Assembly (NCBI RefSeq): GCF_000717875.1
Contig: NZ_JOCT01000024.1
Location: 1-64,000, forward strand
From: Streptomyces sp. NRRL S-455
GTDB taxonomy: Bacteria > Actinomycetota > Actinomycetes > Streptomycetales > Streptomycetaceae
Direction: 5' to 3'
Length of the DNA: 64,000 nucleotides
Below the pieces are notes generated by a model. It saw nothing but the letters and a program-made list of their open reading frames with translations, did no database searches and had not been told where the DNA came from. A program made the translations under genes and the position numbers. Shown here piece after piece: positions 43,640 through 52,457 of the stretch (within the stretch, counting starts at the first letter, position 1; the number at the start of each line of letters is the position of its first letter).

Positions 43640-45538
43640 GTGTTCCGGACCCGCCGTGTCAGCTTCGCGTTGCCGCCCTGGCTGGCCCACGCCCTGCGCG
43701 CACAGCGCGGCCCCGTGCCGTGGAGTGCCGTGACGCGTGGGGCCTTGTCCGCAGGGCCGCTGCTGCTGGTGGCCGTGCAGGCCGGGCGCACCTCGCTCGG
43801 GGTGGTCGCCGCCATCGCCGCCATGCTCGCCGGGATCAACGACCGGCCCGGGAGCCGACGGGCCTCGGTCAAACGGCTCGGGGTGCCGGCGCTGGGTGGC
43901 GCCCTGGGGATGGTGATCGGGACGTACACCGGGCAGGAGACCGGGGCGGTCGTGCTGACCGCGGTGCTCACGTTCGTCGGGCTCGTCGCCGGGGGGATCA
44001 GCGCGATCGGGCCCGTCGCGTCCGCCGCCGGTACCCAGCTGCTCGTCGGCTCCGCGGTCGGGGCCGGGATGCCCCTGCCGGAGGCGGGGTGGGAGCGGGC
44101 GCTCGCCTTCCTCGCCGGTGCCGGGTGGCTGCTCCTGCTGCGGCTCGTGCTGCCCACGCCCGGGTCGCTGGCCGGGGACTTCCGGTTCGACGGGGAGCGC
44201 AAGGCCGTCGCCGGCGTGTACGACGCCGTCGCCGAACTCCTCGACGCCGTCGGCGGGCCGGACGCCATCCGCCGCCGGGCGGCGCTCACCGCCGCCCTCG
44301 ACCACGCGCAGGACGCCCTCGCCGGCCCCCGGTTGCGGCGGTACGCCTCCTCCTCCACCGAGCGGCGGCTGCACGCCCAGTACGCCGCCGCCCTGCCCCT
44401 CGCCGAGGCCGCCACCGCGCTCGCGTGGGCCGGGGAGGCCCTGGCGGAGCGGGCCTCCGAAGGCCCCAGGCGGCTCGCCGCCGCCGTACGCGGCAACACC
44501 CACACCGGTCCGCTGCCCGCGCCGTCCCGCTCGGCGCCCGCGCTGCGCGCCCTCGACGACGCCCTCCTGCACGCCGCCGAGGTGTTCGACCAGGGCAGGG
44601 GCTCGGACCTGCACACCCGGACCCGCAGCGTCAGGGACCGGCTGCGGGCCGCCTTCGGTACCGCCGGACGCGAGTACGGGCTGCGCGTCGCCCTCTGCTT
44701 CGGGGCCAGTTCGGCGGTCGCCCAGGCCCTCCACCAGGGGCAGTGGTACGGGCAGCACGACCACTGGTACTGGCTGCCGGCCACCGCCGTCTTCCTCGTC
44801 AAACCCGACCTGGGGCCCCTGGCCTCACGGGTGCTGAACCGGGCCGCCGGGACCGTGCTGGGCGCCGTCCTCTTCGCCGGGTTGGCCGCCGTCCTGCCCC
44901 GGCCCGACGGGCTCATCGCGCTCGTGGCCCTCAGCGGAGCGCTCATCCCCGTCGCCACCCGGCACTTCGCCGCCCAGACCGCCGTGGTCACCGTTCTCGT
45001 CCTCGCCCTGGTCATGGTCGGCGGGGAGCCGCAGGCCTCCATGGGTCGGATCGGCGAAACGCTGCTGGCCTGTGCGATCGTGCTGATCGTCGGGCACCTG
45101 ACGATGCCCGGGCAGAAGGGCGGGGGTGTGCGGGGCCGGCTCACGGCGGCGAGCGATGCCGCCCACGCCTACCTCACGCATGTCCTCAGCGAGGCGGACG
45201 CCCCGCGCATCGGCACCTCCGGCACCCCCTCCGACCACCGCGCCACCCGCTGGACCCTGCGGCGAGAGGCTTACCGCACCCTCGCCGAGGCCCGCTCGGC
45301 GATCACCCTCTCCGCGCACGAACTGCCCGCCCTCGCCCGGCACACCGAGGGCGCGGACGAAGTCGCGGCCGTGCTCGAACGGCTCGTCGACACCACGACC
45401 GCCTGCGCCGTGCACCTCGACGACACGGGACGGATCGGACCGCGCGACAGGGAACGCCTCGCCGCCGTCCTCGCCGAACTCAGCGGGCCTGGGGAGAGGG
45501 TGGGGCTACGGCTTCCCCGTACGCCCCTCGCCGGATAG
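43640..45538 (+). CDS. FUSC family membrane protein
   Basis: A 632-residue protein with two blocks of membrane segments (about residues 30-180 and 350-500) separated and followed by helical soluble parts. Segments such as QHDHWYWLPATAVFLVKPDLGPLASRVLNRAAGTVLG mark the fusaric acid resistance (FUSC) type, thought to be aromatic-acid efflux components. GTG start with AGGAG at 43631. The last 33 bp overlap the end of a convergent methyltransferase gene. Confidence 0.9.
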   Translation: MFRTRRVSFALPPWLAHALRAQRGPVPWSAVTRGALSAGPLLLVAVQAGRTSLGVVAAIAAMLAGINDRPGSRRASVKRLGVPALGGALGMVIGTYTGQETGAVVLTAVLTFVGLVAGGISAIGPVASAAGTQLLVGSAVGAGMPLPEAGWERALAFLAGAGWLLLLRLVLPTPGSLAGDFRFDGERKAVAGVYDAVAELLDAVGGPDAIRRRAALTAALDHAQDALAGPRLRRYASSSTERRLHAQYAAALPLAEAATALAWAGEALAERASEGPRRLAAAVRGNTHTGPLPAPSRSAPALRALDDALLHAAEVFDQGRGSDLHTRTRSVRDRLRAAFGTAGREYGLRVALCFGASSAVAQALHQGQWYGQHDHWYWLPATAVFLVKPDLGPLASRVLNRAAGTVLGAVLFAGLAAVLPRPDGLIALVALSGALIPVATRHFAAQTAVVTVLVLALVMVGGEPQASMGRIGETLLACAIVLIVGHLTMPGQKGGGVRGRLTAASDAAHAYLTHVLSEADAPRIGTSGTPSDHRATRWTLRREAYRTLAEARSAITLSAHELPALARHTEGADEVAAVLERLVDTTTACAVHLDDTGRIGPRDRERLAAVLAELSGPGERVGLRLPRTPLAG

Positions 45539-46030
45539 CGCGCCCAGCACCCCGACCAGCCCGCCGTCCCTCACCGTCGTCGTCTCGAACCCGTGCGCAG
45601 CGACCGCCCGCTCCGCCTTGCCGGCGATCTCCCCGGCCCGCCCGTCCGGCGGTTCCCAGCACAGGCAGAGCAGGCCCCCCGGCGCCAGCCAGCGGCGCAG
45701 CGCGGCCAGTTCCGGGTCCGCCCGCCGGGTCCAGAAGAGGTTCACGTTCACCGCCAGCACCCTGTCGAAGGAACCGGCGGCGAAGTCGGCGTCCTCCAGG
45801 GACAGGACGTGGAAGGCGGCCCTTCCGGTCTCGACCGCCTCCCGGTTGCGGCGCCGTGCCGCCTCCACCGCCGTGACGGAGCGGTCCACGGCGGTGACGG
45901 TTCCCGAGGTGAGACGGGCGCAGAGCAGCCCGGCCGCGACCCCCCGACCGCAGCCGATCTCCAGCACACGGTCGCCGGGGCCCGGGGCGAGGAGGTCCAC
46001 CGCCCATGCCAGTCGCCTCGGGACGTCCAT
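45506..46030 (-). CDS. Class I SAM-dependent methyltransferase
   Basis: A 174-residue short methyltransferase: motif I VLEIGCGRGVAAGLL, post-I VTAVDRS, and motif IV-like DRVLAVNVNLFW. Its ATG lies five bases after the stop of the upstream EEP gene, so the two are probably co-translated. The fold lacks extra domains that would tell the substrate. Confidence 0.85.
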   Translation of the reverse strand: MDVPRRLAWAVDLLAPGPGDRVLEIGCGRGVAAGLLCARLTSGTVTAVDRSVTAVEAARRRNREAVETGRAAFHVLSLEDADFAAGSFDRVLAVNVNLFWTRRADPELAALRRWLAPGGLLCLCWEPPDGRAGEIAGKAERAVAAHGFETTTVRDGGLVGVLGALSGEGRTGKP

Positions 46031-46035
46031 GGCGC

Positions 46036-46983
46036 TCAGACGTCCATCCGCACCCACACCGGTGCGTGATCCGACCCGGGCGCGCCCCGCCGCTCCGCCG
46101 GATCCGGGCCGACCGACGGCAGTCCGGGCGGGCCCTCGCCGGGCAGGCCCGTGCCCGCCGCCGTCGCCCGGTGCACCAGCCGGTGGCTGAGCAGCACATG
46201 GTCGATCAGCTCCCGCCGCCCCGAGTTGATCCGCGAGTAGCGCTGCCCGGGCGGGATGAGCGGGGCCACATCCCACAGCCGGGCCGCGTCACCCTGGTCC
46301 GGCCTGTCGTAGCCCGGCGTGCCGATCTCCGAGCCGGGCGGGCCGAGCAGGATCTGGGTGGTCGCCGCCTGCACCTCGTCGTTCAGGTCGCCCAGTATCG
46401 CCACGTCCCGGCCCTCGCCGTCACCGGCCAGCAGCTCGTCCGCGAGGGCGCGCAGGGCCGTCGCCTCCGCCGCCCTCCGGTACAGGGCATAGGCGCCGTA
46501 GCGGGCCCGTTCGCCCTCGTCACGGGGCTGGAAACGGCCGCCCGGGTACGTCAGCAGCTTCGACTTCAGATGGCAGACGGCCACCCGCAGAGGCCCGTCA
46601 CCGACCTCCACCGCCAGGAATCCCCGTCCTGCCCGCGCCGCCGTCAGCCCCGAGTCGTCCGCCTGCACGGGCCGCAGCTTCGCGGGGAACGCCGTCGTGT
46701 CGGCCACCACCGTGACCTCCGTACGGCTCAGGAAGCCGACCCGTATGCCCCGGCCGTCCGCGTGCTCGGACAGGGCGAGGTGCCAGCTGTCGTCGAGCAT
46801 CCCGGCCAGGTCCTTCAGGGCCTCGGGGTCCCCGACCTCCTGCACGCCCAGCAGTGTCGGGTCGAGTTCCGTGATGACGGCGGCGAGGGCGGCGAGCTTC
46901 GTCTCGTACGCGGCCTCGTCCTTCGGACCGAAGGGTCCGCCGGGCCGGTAGAGGTTCTCCAGGTTCCATGTGCCGAGGAGCAT
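46036..46983 (-). CDS. Endonuclease/exonuclease/phosphatase family protein
   Basis: A 315-residue EEP (DNase I-like) domain protein. The active-site motifs are GTWNLENL near the start, LLGVQEVGD with the metal-binding Glu, LGDLNDE, and SDHAPVWV at the end. Members cleave phosphodiesters in nucleic acids or lipids. No signal peptide is seen from the chosen ATG (46983, with AAAGGGG upstream); the longer frame adds a short MMKVGVITPP start without a better ribosome site. Confidence 0.88.
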   Translation of the reverse strand: MLLGTWNLENLYRPGGPFGPKDEAAYETKLAALAAVITELDPTLLGVQEVGDPEALKDLAGMLDDSWHLALSEHADGRGIRVGFLSRTEVTVVADTTAFPAKLRPVQADDSGLTAARAGRGFLAVEVGDGPLRVAVCHLKSKLLTYPGGRFQPRDEGERARYGAYALYRRAAEATALRALADELLAGDGEGRDVAILGDLNDEVQAATTQILLGPPGSEIGTPGYDRPDQGDAARLWDVAPLIPPGQRYSRINSGRRELIDHVLLSHRLVHRATAAGTGLPGEGPPGLPSVGPDPAERRGAPGSDHAPVWVRMDV

Positions 46984-47325
46984 GCCGGTCCCCTTTCCGA
47001 AGCAGACGGGCGGGGTGATGACGCCGACCTTCATCATCAGCGCAAGTACCGTCCTCGCGCACGAGGATCAAGGACGGCCAGGAGTGCCAGGGGCCCAAGG
47101 GGCACGCGCGGTCAGCGGGGCGTCTGCGGAAAGTGAGGGAATCCCGTGTCACCGGCAGTGCGACGACTGATACGAACGGTGACCAGATAGGCCAAGAGGC
47201 TGAGAGTTTCGTCACACTTGGCGGTGAACGAGTGTCAACTATGTCTCAGAACCGTCACTTCGCGAGCCGTTCACCCCATCGTTGGCGTTTAACTCTACGA
47301 GTACAGCGCTACATGGAGGTGCAGG
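46984..47325. other. Divergent intergenic region
   Basis: About 340 bp separate the EEP gene from the small 60-residue gene. The part 47180-47310 is relatively A/T-rich for this genome and should hold the divergent promoters, but no consensus pair stands out. Confidence 0.5.
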
Positions 47326-47508
47326 GTGAACGGGCGAACGGTGCTCGAGCGCTTTCCCGCCGGTGGGCCGCGTGGCTCCTGGCCGGCGGAGGAGTTCGCG
47401 CAGGCGCGGCGTCTGGAGGGCCTGCCCGCCGAGGTTGTCATGGACCTCGCGACGGACATGTTCCTGGTGATCGTGCGCAGCGGGGACGGCGCCGACGCCA
47501 CTGCCTGA
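47326..47508 (+). CDS. Conserved small hypothetical protein
   Basis: A 60-residue protein with good coding bias and a strong GGAGG ribosome site 13-9 bases before its GTG start. The sequence FPAGGPRGSWPAEEFAQARR is followed by AEVVMDLATDMFLVIVR, a strand-like end. I believe related short proteins occur in other Streptomyces. No domain recognised, no membrane segment. Convergent with the ABC transporter gene. Confidence 0.7.
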   Translation: MNGRTVLERFPAGGPRGSWPAEEFAQARRLEGLPAEVVMDLATDMFLVIVRSGDGADATA

Positions 47509-47531
47509 GCCCGGCCCCGGCACGGCGTGGT

Positions 47532-49523
47532 TCAGCCCGCCTTCGGCGCCGGCACCTTGGGGACGGGCGTGACGGGCGGGATCGTCGCCGACCGCGTCGC
47601 CGTCGTGGGTGCGGGAGCGAACTGCTCCGCCTGGAGCGCGTACAGCTCGGCGTAGAGGCCGCCGGTCGCCAGCAGCTCGTCCGGCGTCCCGGACTCTACG
47701 AGCCGGCCCTGGTCCAGGACGTGCACCAGGTCCGCGTGGCGTACCGACGCCAGCCGGTGCGTGATCAGTACGACCGTCTGACCGCTGTCGGCCAGAGCGC
47801 GGATCCGCTCGAACACCTCCAGCTCGGCCCGGGCGTCCAGCGCCGCCGTCGGCTCGTCCACGATCAGGATGCGGCCCCTGCGGTAGGCCGCCCGGGCGAT
47901 GCCCAGCCGCTGCCACTGGCCGCCCGACAGTTCGTGCCCGCCGCTGAAGTTGCGGGCGAGCAGTGTGTCCAGCCCGCGCGGCAGGTCCGCGATCACCGTC
48001 TCCGCCCCGGCCTCGGCGACCGACGCGGCCAGCCGCTCCTCGCACACCGGCGCCGACGTACGCCCCAGGGCGACGTTCACCCGGGCTGTGAACGGCCACC
48101 GCTTGAAGTCCTGGGCCACCATCGCGATCCGCTCCGCCAGTCGGTGCCGGTCGGCGCTCGCCGCGTCCACGTCGTCCCAGAGGATCCGCCCCCGCTCCGG
48201 CGTGTAGAGCCCTGCCAGCAGCTTGACCAGGGTCGTCTTGCCGGAGCCGTTCTCGCCGACCAGTGCCACGATCCTGCCGAGGGGGAGGGTGAGCGACACG
48301 TCGTCGAGGGCGGGGCGGGCGGAGTCGCCGGGGTAACGGAACGTGACGTTCTCGAAGCGGATCTCGCGCGGATCCTCCGGCAGCTCGCAGCCCCCCACCG
48401 GGATCGCCCACTGCGCCGCCTCCGTGTGCAGTCGTTGCAGGTCGCCGACGAAGAGGGCCTCCTCGTGCAGTGCGTTGACCTCCACCACGAGCGTCTCGAG
48501 ACTCTGCGAGCCGGTACGGATCGCGATCACGGCCGTACCCGCCACCGACAGGGCCATCGCGCCCGCGAGCAGCAGCCCGCCGAGCGTCGCGTACGTCGCC
48601 ACCGTCGCCAGGCCCGTCAGCGCCGCGGCGATCAGGCCCGTGCGGGCGGCGAGCCGGGCGAGACGGGCCTGCTCGGCCTCCGCCGTCTCCGACATCGCGC
48701 GGAAGTGCCGCAGCAGGAACGAGCCCACTCCGTGCACCCGGATCTCCGGGGCCGCCTCGGGCTCGATCAGGAGACTGCCGAGCAGCCGGCCCGCCCGGAC
48801 GTGCTGCACCCAGGCGTGGAAGGACTCGTAGCGCCGCCGTGCGACGGTCAGCGCGCTCCAAGCACTCGGCAGCGTCATCGTCACCAGCAGTGGCAGGAGC
48901 GCCGGGTGCAGCACGGTCAGCACGCCGGCCGCCGCGACCAGCGAGATCATCGCGTTGATCACGCGTGTCCCGTAGCTGATCATCCGGCTGGCGGCGGCGG
49001 CGCCGTACTGCGCGGTGTCCAGCAGCTTGTGGAAGGCGTGGTCCTCGATCGCGGCCAGCTCGACGGCCGCCGCCCGCTCCAGGTACTGCTCGGTCGCCAC
49101 CCGCTCCACCTTGGGCTCCAGCCGCCCGATGGCGTAGGTGCTCGCGGCCCGCAGCAATGCGGCGAGCAGCATCACGGAGGCCACCGTGACCAGTGCGGGA
49201 ACGGCTCCGCGCAGCCGGTCCTCGATGGGCCCGCCGCCCATCAGCCGGGCCAGCACGCTGTTGACCGCGAGCAGGCTCACCGCCTGCGCCACACCCCGGC
49301 CCGCCTCGGCGGCCAGCACGACCCGCGCGGCGCCCCGGTCGGCCTGCCGGGCGAGCCGCAGGCTGGACGCCAGCAGGGACGGCAGCCGGGTGATCATGGC
49401 GCGGAAGTTCAGCTCCAGGAACGCCTCGGCGTGCTGGTTCCAGCCCATGTCGTAACGCAGCGGTCCGCCGAAGAGCAGCCGCTCCGACTCGGACACCTCC
49501 GGCGCGGTCCGCTTCTTCCCCAC
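47532..49523 (-). CDS. ABC transporter, fused membrane and ATPase domains
   Basis: A 663-residue half-transporter. The first about 360 residues hold six membrane helices of the exporter type, and the rest is an ABC ATPase with Walker A GENGSGKTT, signature ELSGGQWQRL, Walker B ILIVDEPTAALD and LITHRL. Arrangement resembles exporters of lipids, peptides or antibiotics, usually working as a dimer. The tail after QAEQFAPAP is Pro/Thr-rich. GTG start at 49523; the protein's N-terminus GKKRTAPEVSESERL is long and hydrophilic. No biosynthetic or immunity gene is adjacent. Confidence 0.9.
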   Translation of the reverse strand: MGKKRTAPEVSESERLLFGGPLRYDMGWNQHAEAFLELNFRAMITRLPSLLASSLRLARQADRGAARVVLAAEAGRGVAQAVSLLAVNSVLARLMGGGPIEDRLRGAVPALVTVASVMLLAALLRAASTYAIGRLEPKVERVATEQYLERAAAVELAAIEDHAFHKLLDTAQYGAAAASRMISYGTRVINAMISLVAAAGVLTVLHPALLPLLVTMTLPSAWSALTVARRRYESFHAWVQHVRAGRLLGSLLIEPEAAPEIRVHGVGSFLLRHFRAMSETAEAEQARLARLAARTGLIAAALTGLATVATYATLGGLLLAGAMALSVAGTAVIAIRTGSQSLETLVVEVNALHEEALFVGDLQRLHTEAAQWAIPVGGCELPEDPREIRFENVTFRYPGDSARPALDDVSLTLPLGRIVALVGENGSGKTTLVKLLAGLYTPERGRILWDDVDAASADRHRLAERIAMVAQDFKRWPFTARVNVALGRTSAPVCEERLAASVAEAGAETVIADLPRGLDTLLARNFSGGHELSGGQWQRLGIARAAYRRGRILIVDEPTAALDARAELEVFERIRALADSGQTVVLITHRLASVRHADLVHVLDQGRLVESGTPDELLATGGLYAELYALQAEQFAPAPTTATRSATIPPVTPVPKVPAPKAG

Positions 49524-49749
49524 GGTCGACCGACCTCCCCCACCTCGTGCCCCGCTCGTGAGCGGCCCACTATTGCGGGGCGGAACCCGCTCGGGCAGGG
49601 CGCAGCCCGGGGCGCCGGATGCGTGCGGGCGCACGGCCTGTCCGGGGAGGGCATCGGGTGGCGCGGGGGCGTGGAGCGGTGCCGGTCGTGCGACCGGCCG
49701 GCCTCTGGGCGGCGGGTCGACGCTGCGACCGGCGGGCCGGACCATGTGC

Positions 49750-49925
49750 GGCGGATCGTATGCGTTGACTGCCGGCCTGTGTAACGCGGGTCATACGCGG
49801 TCGGACTGGGTGGGGCGGGTCATATGCGGTCGGACCGGGTGCGCCGGTTCTGCGCGGGCCGGCCTGTGTGCGCCGGTTCTACGCCGGCTGGCCGGTGTGT
49901 GGCGGTTCCTGCGTGCTGACCGGGC
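49750..49925. repeat. Degenerate tandem repeats
   Basis: Within the 355-bp gap before the ABC gene start, a 26-base unit beginning GCGGGTCATA occurs at 49786-49811 and 49815-49840 (period 29, two mismatches), with a weaker copy near 49751. A second unit with CGCCGGTTCT occurs near 49842 and 49870 and, degenerate, near 49903. The array runs into the 3' end of the hypothetical gene that ends at 49879. Confidence 0.55.
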
Positions 49926-50340
49926 GCGACCAGGCCGGGGCTGTCCCCGTCGCGCGGCACAGCGTCAGGTACAGGGGGATCGGCGGAGTGTACGGAAGGG
50001 TGCCGTCGGGGCGGTGGATCAGGTCGGGGACCCGCGGGACGTCCGTGACGACCGCGCCGGTGGCGTAGTGGGCGGGGGCCGGCCATTCCAGGGCATGGTC
50101 GGAGTCGGACGGGACCAGCCACCACCAGGTGCTCCCGTCGGCGTAGATACAGCCCACGCGCGGCAGCCGGGGCATGAGCAGCGGGCCGAACCGGGCGGGA
50201 ATCGCGACCGCGTCGCAGCCGAGCGGGGCGGTCATGCCCTGGGGCACGGGCAGGCGCAGAGGCTGGCCAGGGGGCCCCAGCCCGCGCTGGAGGCGGGTCA
50301 GGGTGTCCAGGCTCAGGACGCGGCCGTGCCGGGGGCTCAT
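49879..50340 (-). CDS. Hypothetical protein linked to the ATPase gene
   Basis: A 153-residue protein. The middle has GCIYADGSTWWWLVPSDSDHALEWP, then a conserved-looking YTPPIPLYLTLCRATG. No domain recognised and no membrane segment. The ATG overlaps the stop of the upstream ATPase gene (ATGA), so the two are translated together. From memory, such a protein is a regular partner of anti-sigma-like ATPases in Streptomyces XRE/DUF397 clusters. The final residues lie in a repeat array and may vary between strains. Confidence 0.75.
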   Translation of the reverse strand: MSPRHGRVLSLDTLTRLQRGLGPPGQPLRLPVPQGMTAPLGCDAVAIPARFGPLLMPRLPRVGCIYADGSTWWWLVPSDSDHALEWPAPAHYATGAVVTDVPRVPDLIHRPDGTLPYTPPIPLYLTLCRATGTAPAWSRPVSTQEPPHTGQPA

Positions 50341-51002
50341 GCCGGGCCCAGCTCTCGGCGCCGCTCCTGCGCGGGAATCTCGCGCATCCCCCGCACCGGA
50401 CGCGCGGGGTGCGCTTCGTCCGCGTCGCCCGGGCCGTCGGCGGGGCCCGGTGCCGGGCGGGTGCCCCAGCCGAGGTCGTCCCGGGGCTCCATCGGGTCGC
50501 TCGAGGTGTCCGCCGTGCGCGGCAGCTCCGCCCAGACCAGCAGCCCGGGCCCTTGTTCATGGGCACCCCAGGCGTCGCAGAGAGCGTCGACGAGGAGCAG
50601 TCCCCTCCCGTGCTCCTCCTCGGGCCGGGTCCGGCCTGCGGCGTGCGGCTGGCCCGGGGCGCAACCCTCGTCCCGGACCGCTATCCGTACCAGGTCGTCA
50701 CCGTCGTGCAGCTCGCACACGATGTGCGTGCTCGCCGTGTGCACGATGGCGTTGGTGACCAGCTCGGAGACCACCAGAGCCGCGCTGTCGCACGTGTCCT
50801 CGCACACCGACCAGCCGGTGAGCCGGGCCCGCGTCAGACGTCTGGCCTGTGCGGGGGAACCCGGATGCGCGGCCAGCTCGAAACGGAACCGGCGCTCGGC
50901 AGTGGCCCCCGCGGGGACTGCCTCCGTGGCGGCACCGAGGCCGTAAGGGCCTGCGGCGGCGTCTGCTCCTAAGGGTGCGGCGGACGGAATCACGCTTGCC
51001 AC
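50337..51002 (-). CDS. Anti-sigma-factor-like ATP-binding protein (HATPase_c_2)
   Basis: A 221-residue GHKL ATPase of the SpoIIAB/RsbW-like group. The N-box is in LVVSELVTNAIVHTAS, the G1 region in RIAVRDEGCAPG and the G2 region in EEHGRGLLLVDALCDAWG. These stand-alone ATPases bind partner proteins or sigma/anti-sigma factors. The last 70 residues are Pro/Asp/Arg-rich and disordered. The gene diverges from the XRE regulator gene, whose families usually sit next to such ATPases. The start GTG at 51002 is not certain; TTG 51029 and GTG 50993 are alternatives. Confidence 0.85.
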   Translation of the reverse strand: MASVIPSAAPLGADAAAGPYGLGAATEAVPAGATAERRFRFELAAHPGSPAQARRLTRARLTGWSVCEDTCDSAALVVSELVTNAIVHTASTHIVCELHDGDDLVRIAVRDEGCAPGQPHAAGRTRPEEEHGRGLLLVDALCDAWGAHEQGPGLLVWAELPRTADTSSDPMEPRDDLGWGTRPAPGPADGPGDADEAHPARPVRGMREIPAQERRRELGPA

Positions 51003-51018
51003 TATCGCCCCGCCGTGA

Positions 51019-51054
51019 ACACTTGGCAAGTGTCACTCTGAAAATTGCAGAGTG
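51019..51054. promoter_or_regulatory. Two adjacent inverted repeats between ATPase and XRE genes
   Basis: ACACTTG-G-CAAGTGT (51019-51033, perfect 7+1+7) is directly followed by CACTCTG-AAAATTG-CAGAGTG (51034-51054, perfect 7+7+7). They lie in the 247-bp divergent region. Both are good candidates for binding by the XRE regulator or a relative, which would then repress both promoters. Confidence 0.7.
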
Positions 51055-51249
51055 CTGTGTGACGGTCCGGAAGGCCGTGGCACACTGCTCGCAACAGCAC
51101 CCCGCGCGGCGCCAGTTGAGATCGTCGAAGAAACGTTCGAAAGATTCTGTTCGGATGCTTGGCTCTTCGGGACGGTCTTCGCATGGCGCCGCCGGACTGT
51201 CAGCGTTCTTTTGTGGCCGGCTCGTCAGAACTCTCGGTGGAGGTGGAGC

Positions 51250-52110
51250 GTGAGCGAACCGCGGTCCGCGCCCACGGTCGGTCAGGTCGTCCTCGGGCGG
51301 CGCCTGTTGGACCTGCGGGAACGCGCCGGGATGAGACGTGAGGAGGCCGCCCGCATCCTCCGCGTCGCCCCAGCGACCGTCCGCCGCATGGAGATGGCCG
51401 AGGTCGCGCTCAAAATCCCGTACCTGCAGATGCTCCTGAAGGCCTACGGAATCTCCGACGAGGAGGCCGAGGCCTTCGTCCAGCTGGCCGAGGAGGCCAA
51501 CAAACCCGGCTGGTGGCAGCGCTTCCACGACATCCTGCCCGGCTGGTTCTCGATGTACGTGAGCCTGGAGGGGGCGGCGAGCGTCATCCGCAGTTACGAG
51601 CCCCATTTCGTCCCCGGGCTGCTCCAGACCGAGGACTACGCGCGCGGAGTGCTCCGTTCGGGCGCCATCGGTCAGACCCGGCCCGACGACATCGAGCGCT
51701 ATGTGGCTCTGCGCATGCAGCGCCAGGACCTGCTCACGCGTGAGGACGCGCCCCGGCTGTGGGTCGTGATGGACGAGACCGTGCTGCGGCGCCCGGTGGG
51801 CGGCCCGGAGGTGATGCGCGCTCAGATCGACCGACTGCTCGACGCCGCGGAGCTGCCCAACGTGACGCTGCAGATCGCCCCGTTCGCGAACGGGCCGCAT
51901 CCCGGCACGTACGGGCCGTTCGTGCTGTTCCGATTCGCCATGCCCGAACTGCCGGACATGGTCTACAGCGAGTACCTGACCGGCGCGGTCTACCTCGACG
52001 CGCGCACCGAGGTGGCGACCCACCTCGAGGTCATGGACCGCATGGCGGCGCAGGCCGCTACGGCACATCGCACGAAGGAGATCCTCCGGGACCTCCGCAA
52101 GGAGCTGTGA
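51250..52110 (+). CDS. XRE-family regulator with DUF5753
   Basis: A 286-residue protein. The N-terminal XRE helix-turn-helix spans about residues 10-70 (RRLLDLRERAGMRREEAARI, APATVRRMEM). The rest is the DUF5753 domain that Streptomyces XRE proteins share (PHFVPGLLQTEDYARGVLR, VVMDETVLRRPVGGPEVM, SEYLTGAVYLD). Such regulators, with a DUF397 partner, form WhiJ-like systems that control development and antibiotics. The GTG start has GGAGG upstream. The DUF397 gene begins on the next base after the stop. Confidence 0.93.
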   Translation: MSEPRSAPTVGQVVLGRRLLDLRERAGMRREEAARILRVAPATVRRMEMAEVALKIPYLQMLLKAYGISDEEAEAFVQLAEEANKPGWWQRFHDILPGWFSMYVSLEGAASVIRSYEPHFVPGLLQTEDYARGVLRSGAIGQTRPDDIERYVALRMQRQDLLTREDAPRLWVVMDETVLRRPVGGPEVMRAQIDRLLDAAELPNVTLQIAPFANGPHPGTYGPFVLFRFAMPELPDMVYSEYLTGAVYLDARTEVATHLEVMDRMAAQAATAHRTKEILRDLRKEL

Positions 52111-52365
52111 ATGGATCGCATCAAGCCGCGCAAACACGTCTACAACGGCATGCCCGCGCGTGACTTGGGCAGCGAAGGCTGGCACAAGCCGTGGAGCGGT
52201 GGGAACGGCGGCAACTGCCTGGAGGCGATGAAGCTCGCCGACGGCCGGATCGCCGTCCGGCAGTCGACCGACCCGGACGGTCCGGCGCTGATCTACACCA
52301 CCGCCGAGATGACGGCCTTCATCGAGGGAGCCAAGGCGGGGGAGGCCGACTTCCTGCTGTCCTGA
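52111..52365 (+). CDS. DUF397 domain-containing protein
   Basis: An 84-residue protein with the DUF397 pattern GWHKPWSGGNGGNCLEAM, RIAVRQSTDPDGPALIYTTAEMTAFI and GEADFLL. In the whiJ system, DUF397 proteins act with the XRE regulator to set its DNA binding. It begins immediately after the regulator's stop codon, the typical arrangement. Confidence 0.92.
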   Translation: MDRIKPRKHVYNGMPARDLGSEGWHKPWSGGNGGNCLEAMKLADGRIAVRQSTDPDGPALIYTTAEMTAFIEGAKAGEADFLLS

Positions 52366-52457
52366 CGTGCGTGCCGCTGCTCTCGTTGATTTTCCTTACG
52401 CCGACCCCGAATCGCTGGTGCTGAATTGACCACCCCTTGTGCCTTATGGAGTGCCTC

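Noticed and set aside
47326..47508. Toxin or antitoxin of a TA pair
   Set aside because: The 60-residue protein has no partner gene and no known toxin/antitoxin pattern.
47532..49523. ABC exporter of an antibiotic or lanthipeptide cluster
   Set aside because: No precursor peptide or biosynthetic genes nearby; the fusion type is common in Streptomyces genomes.
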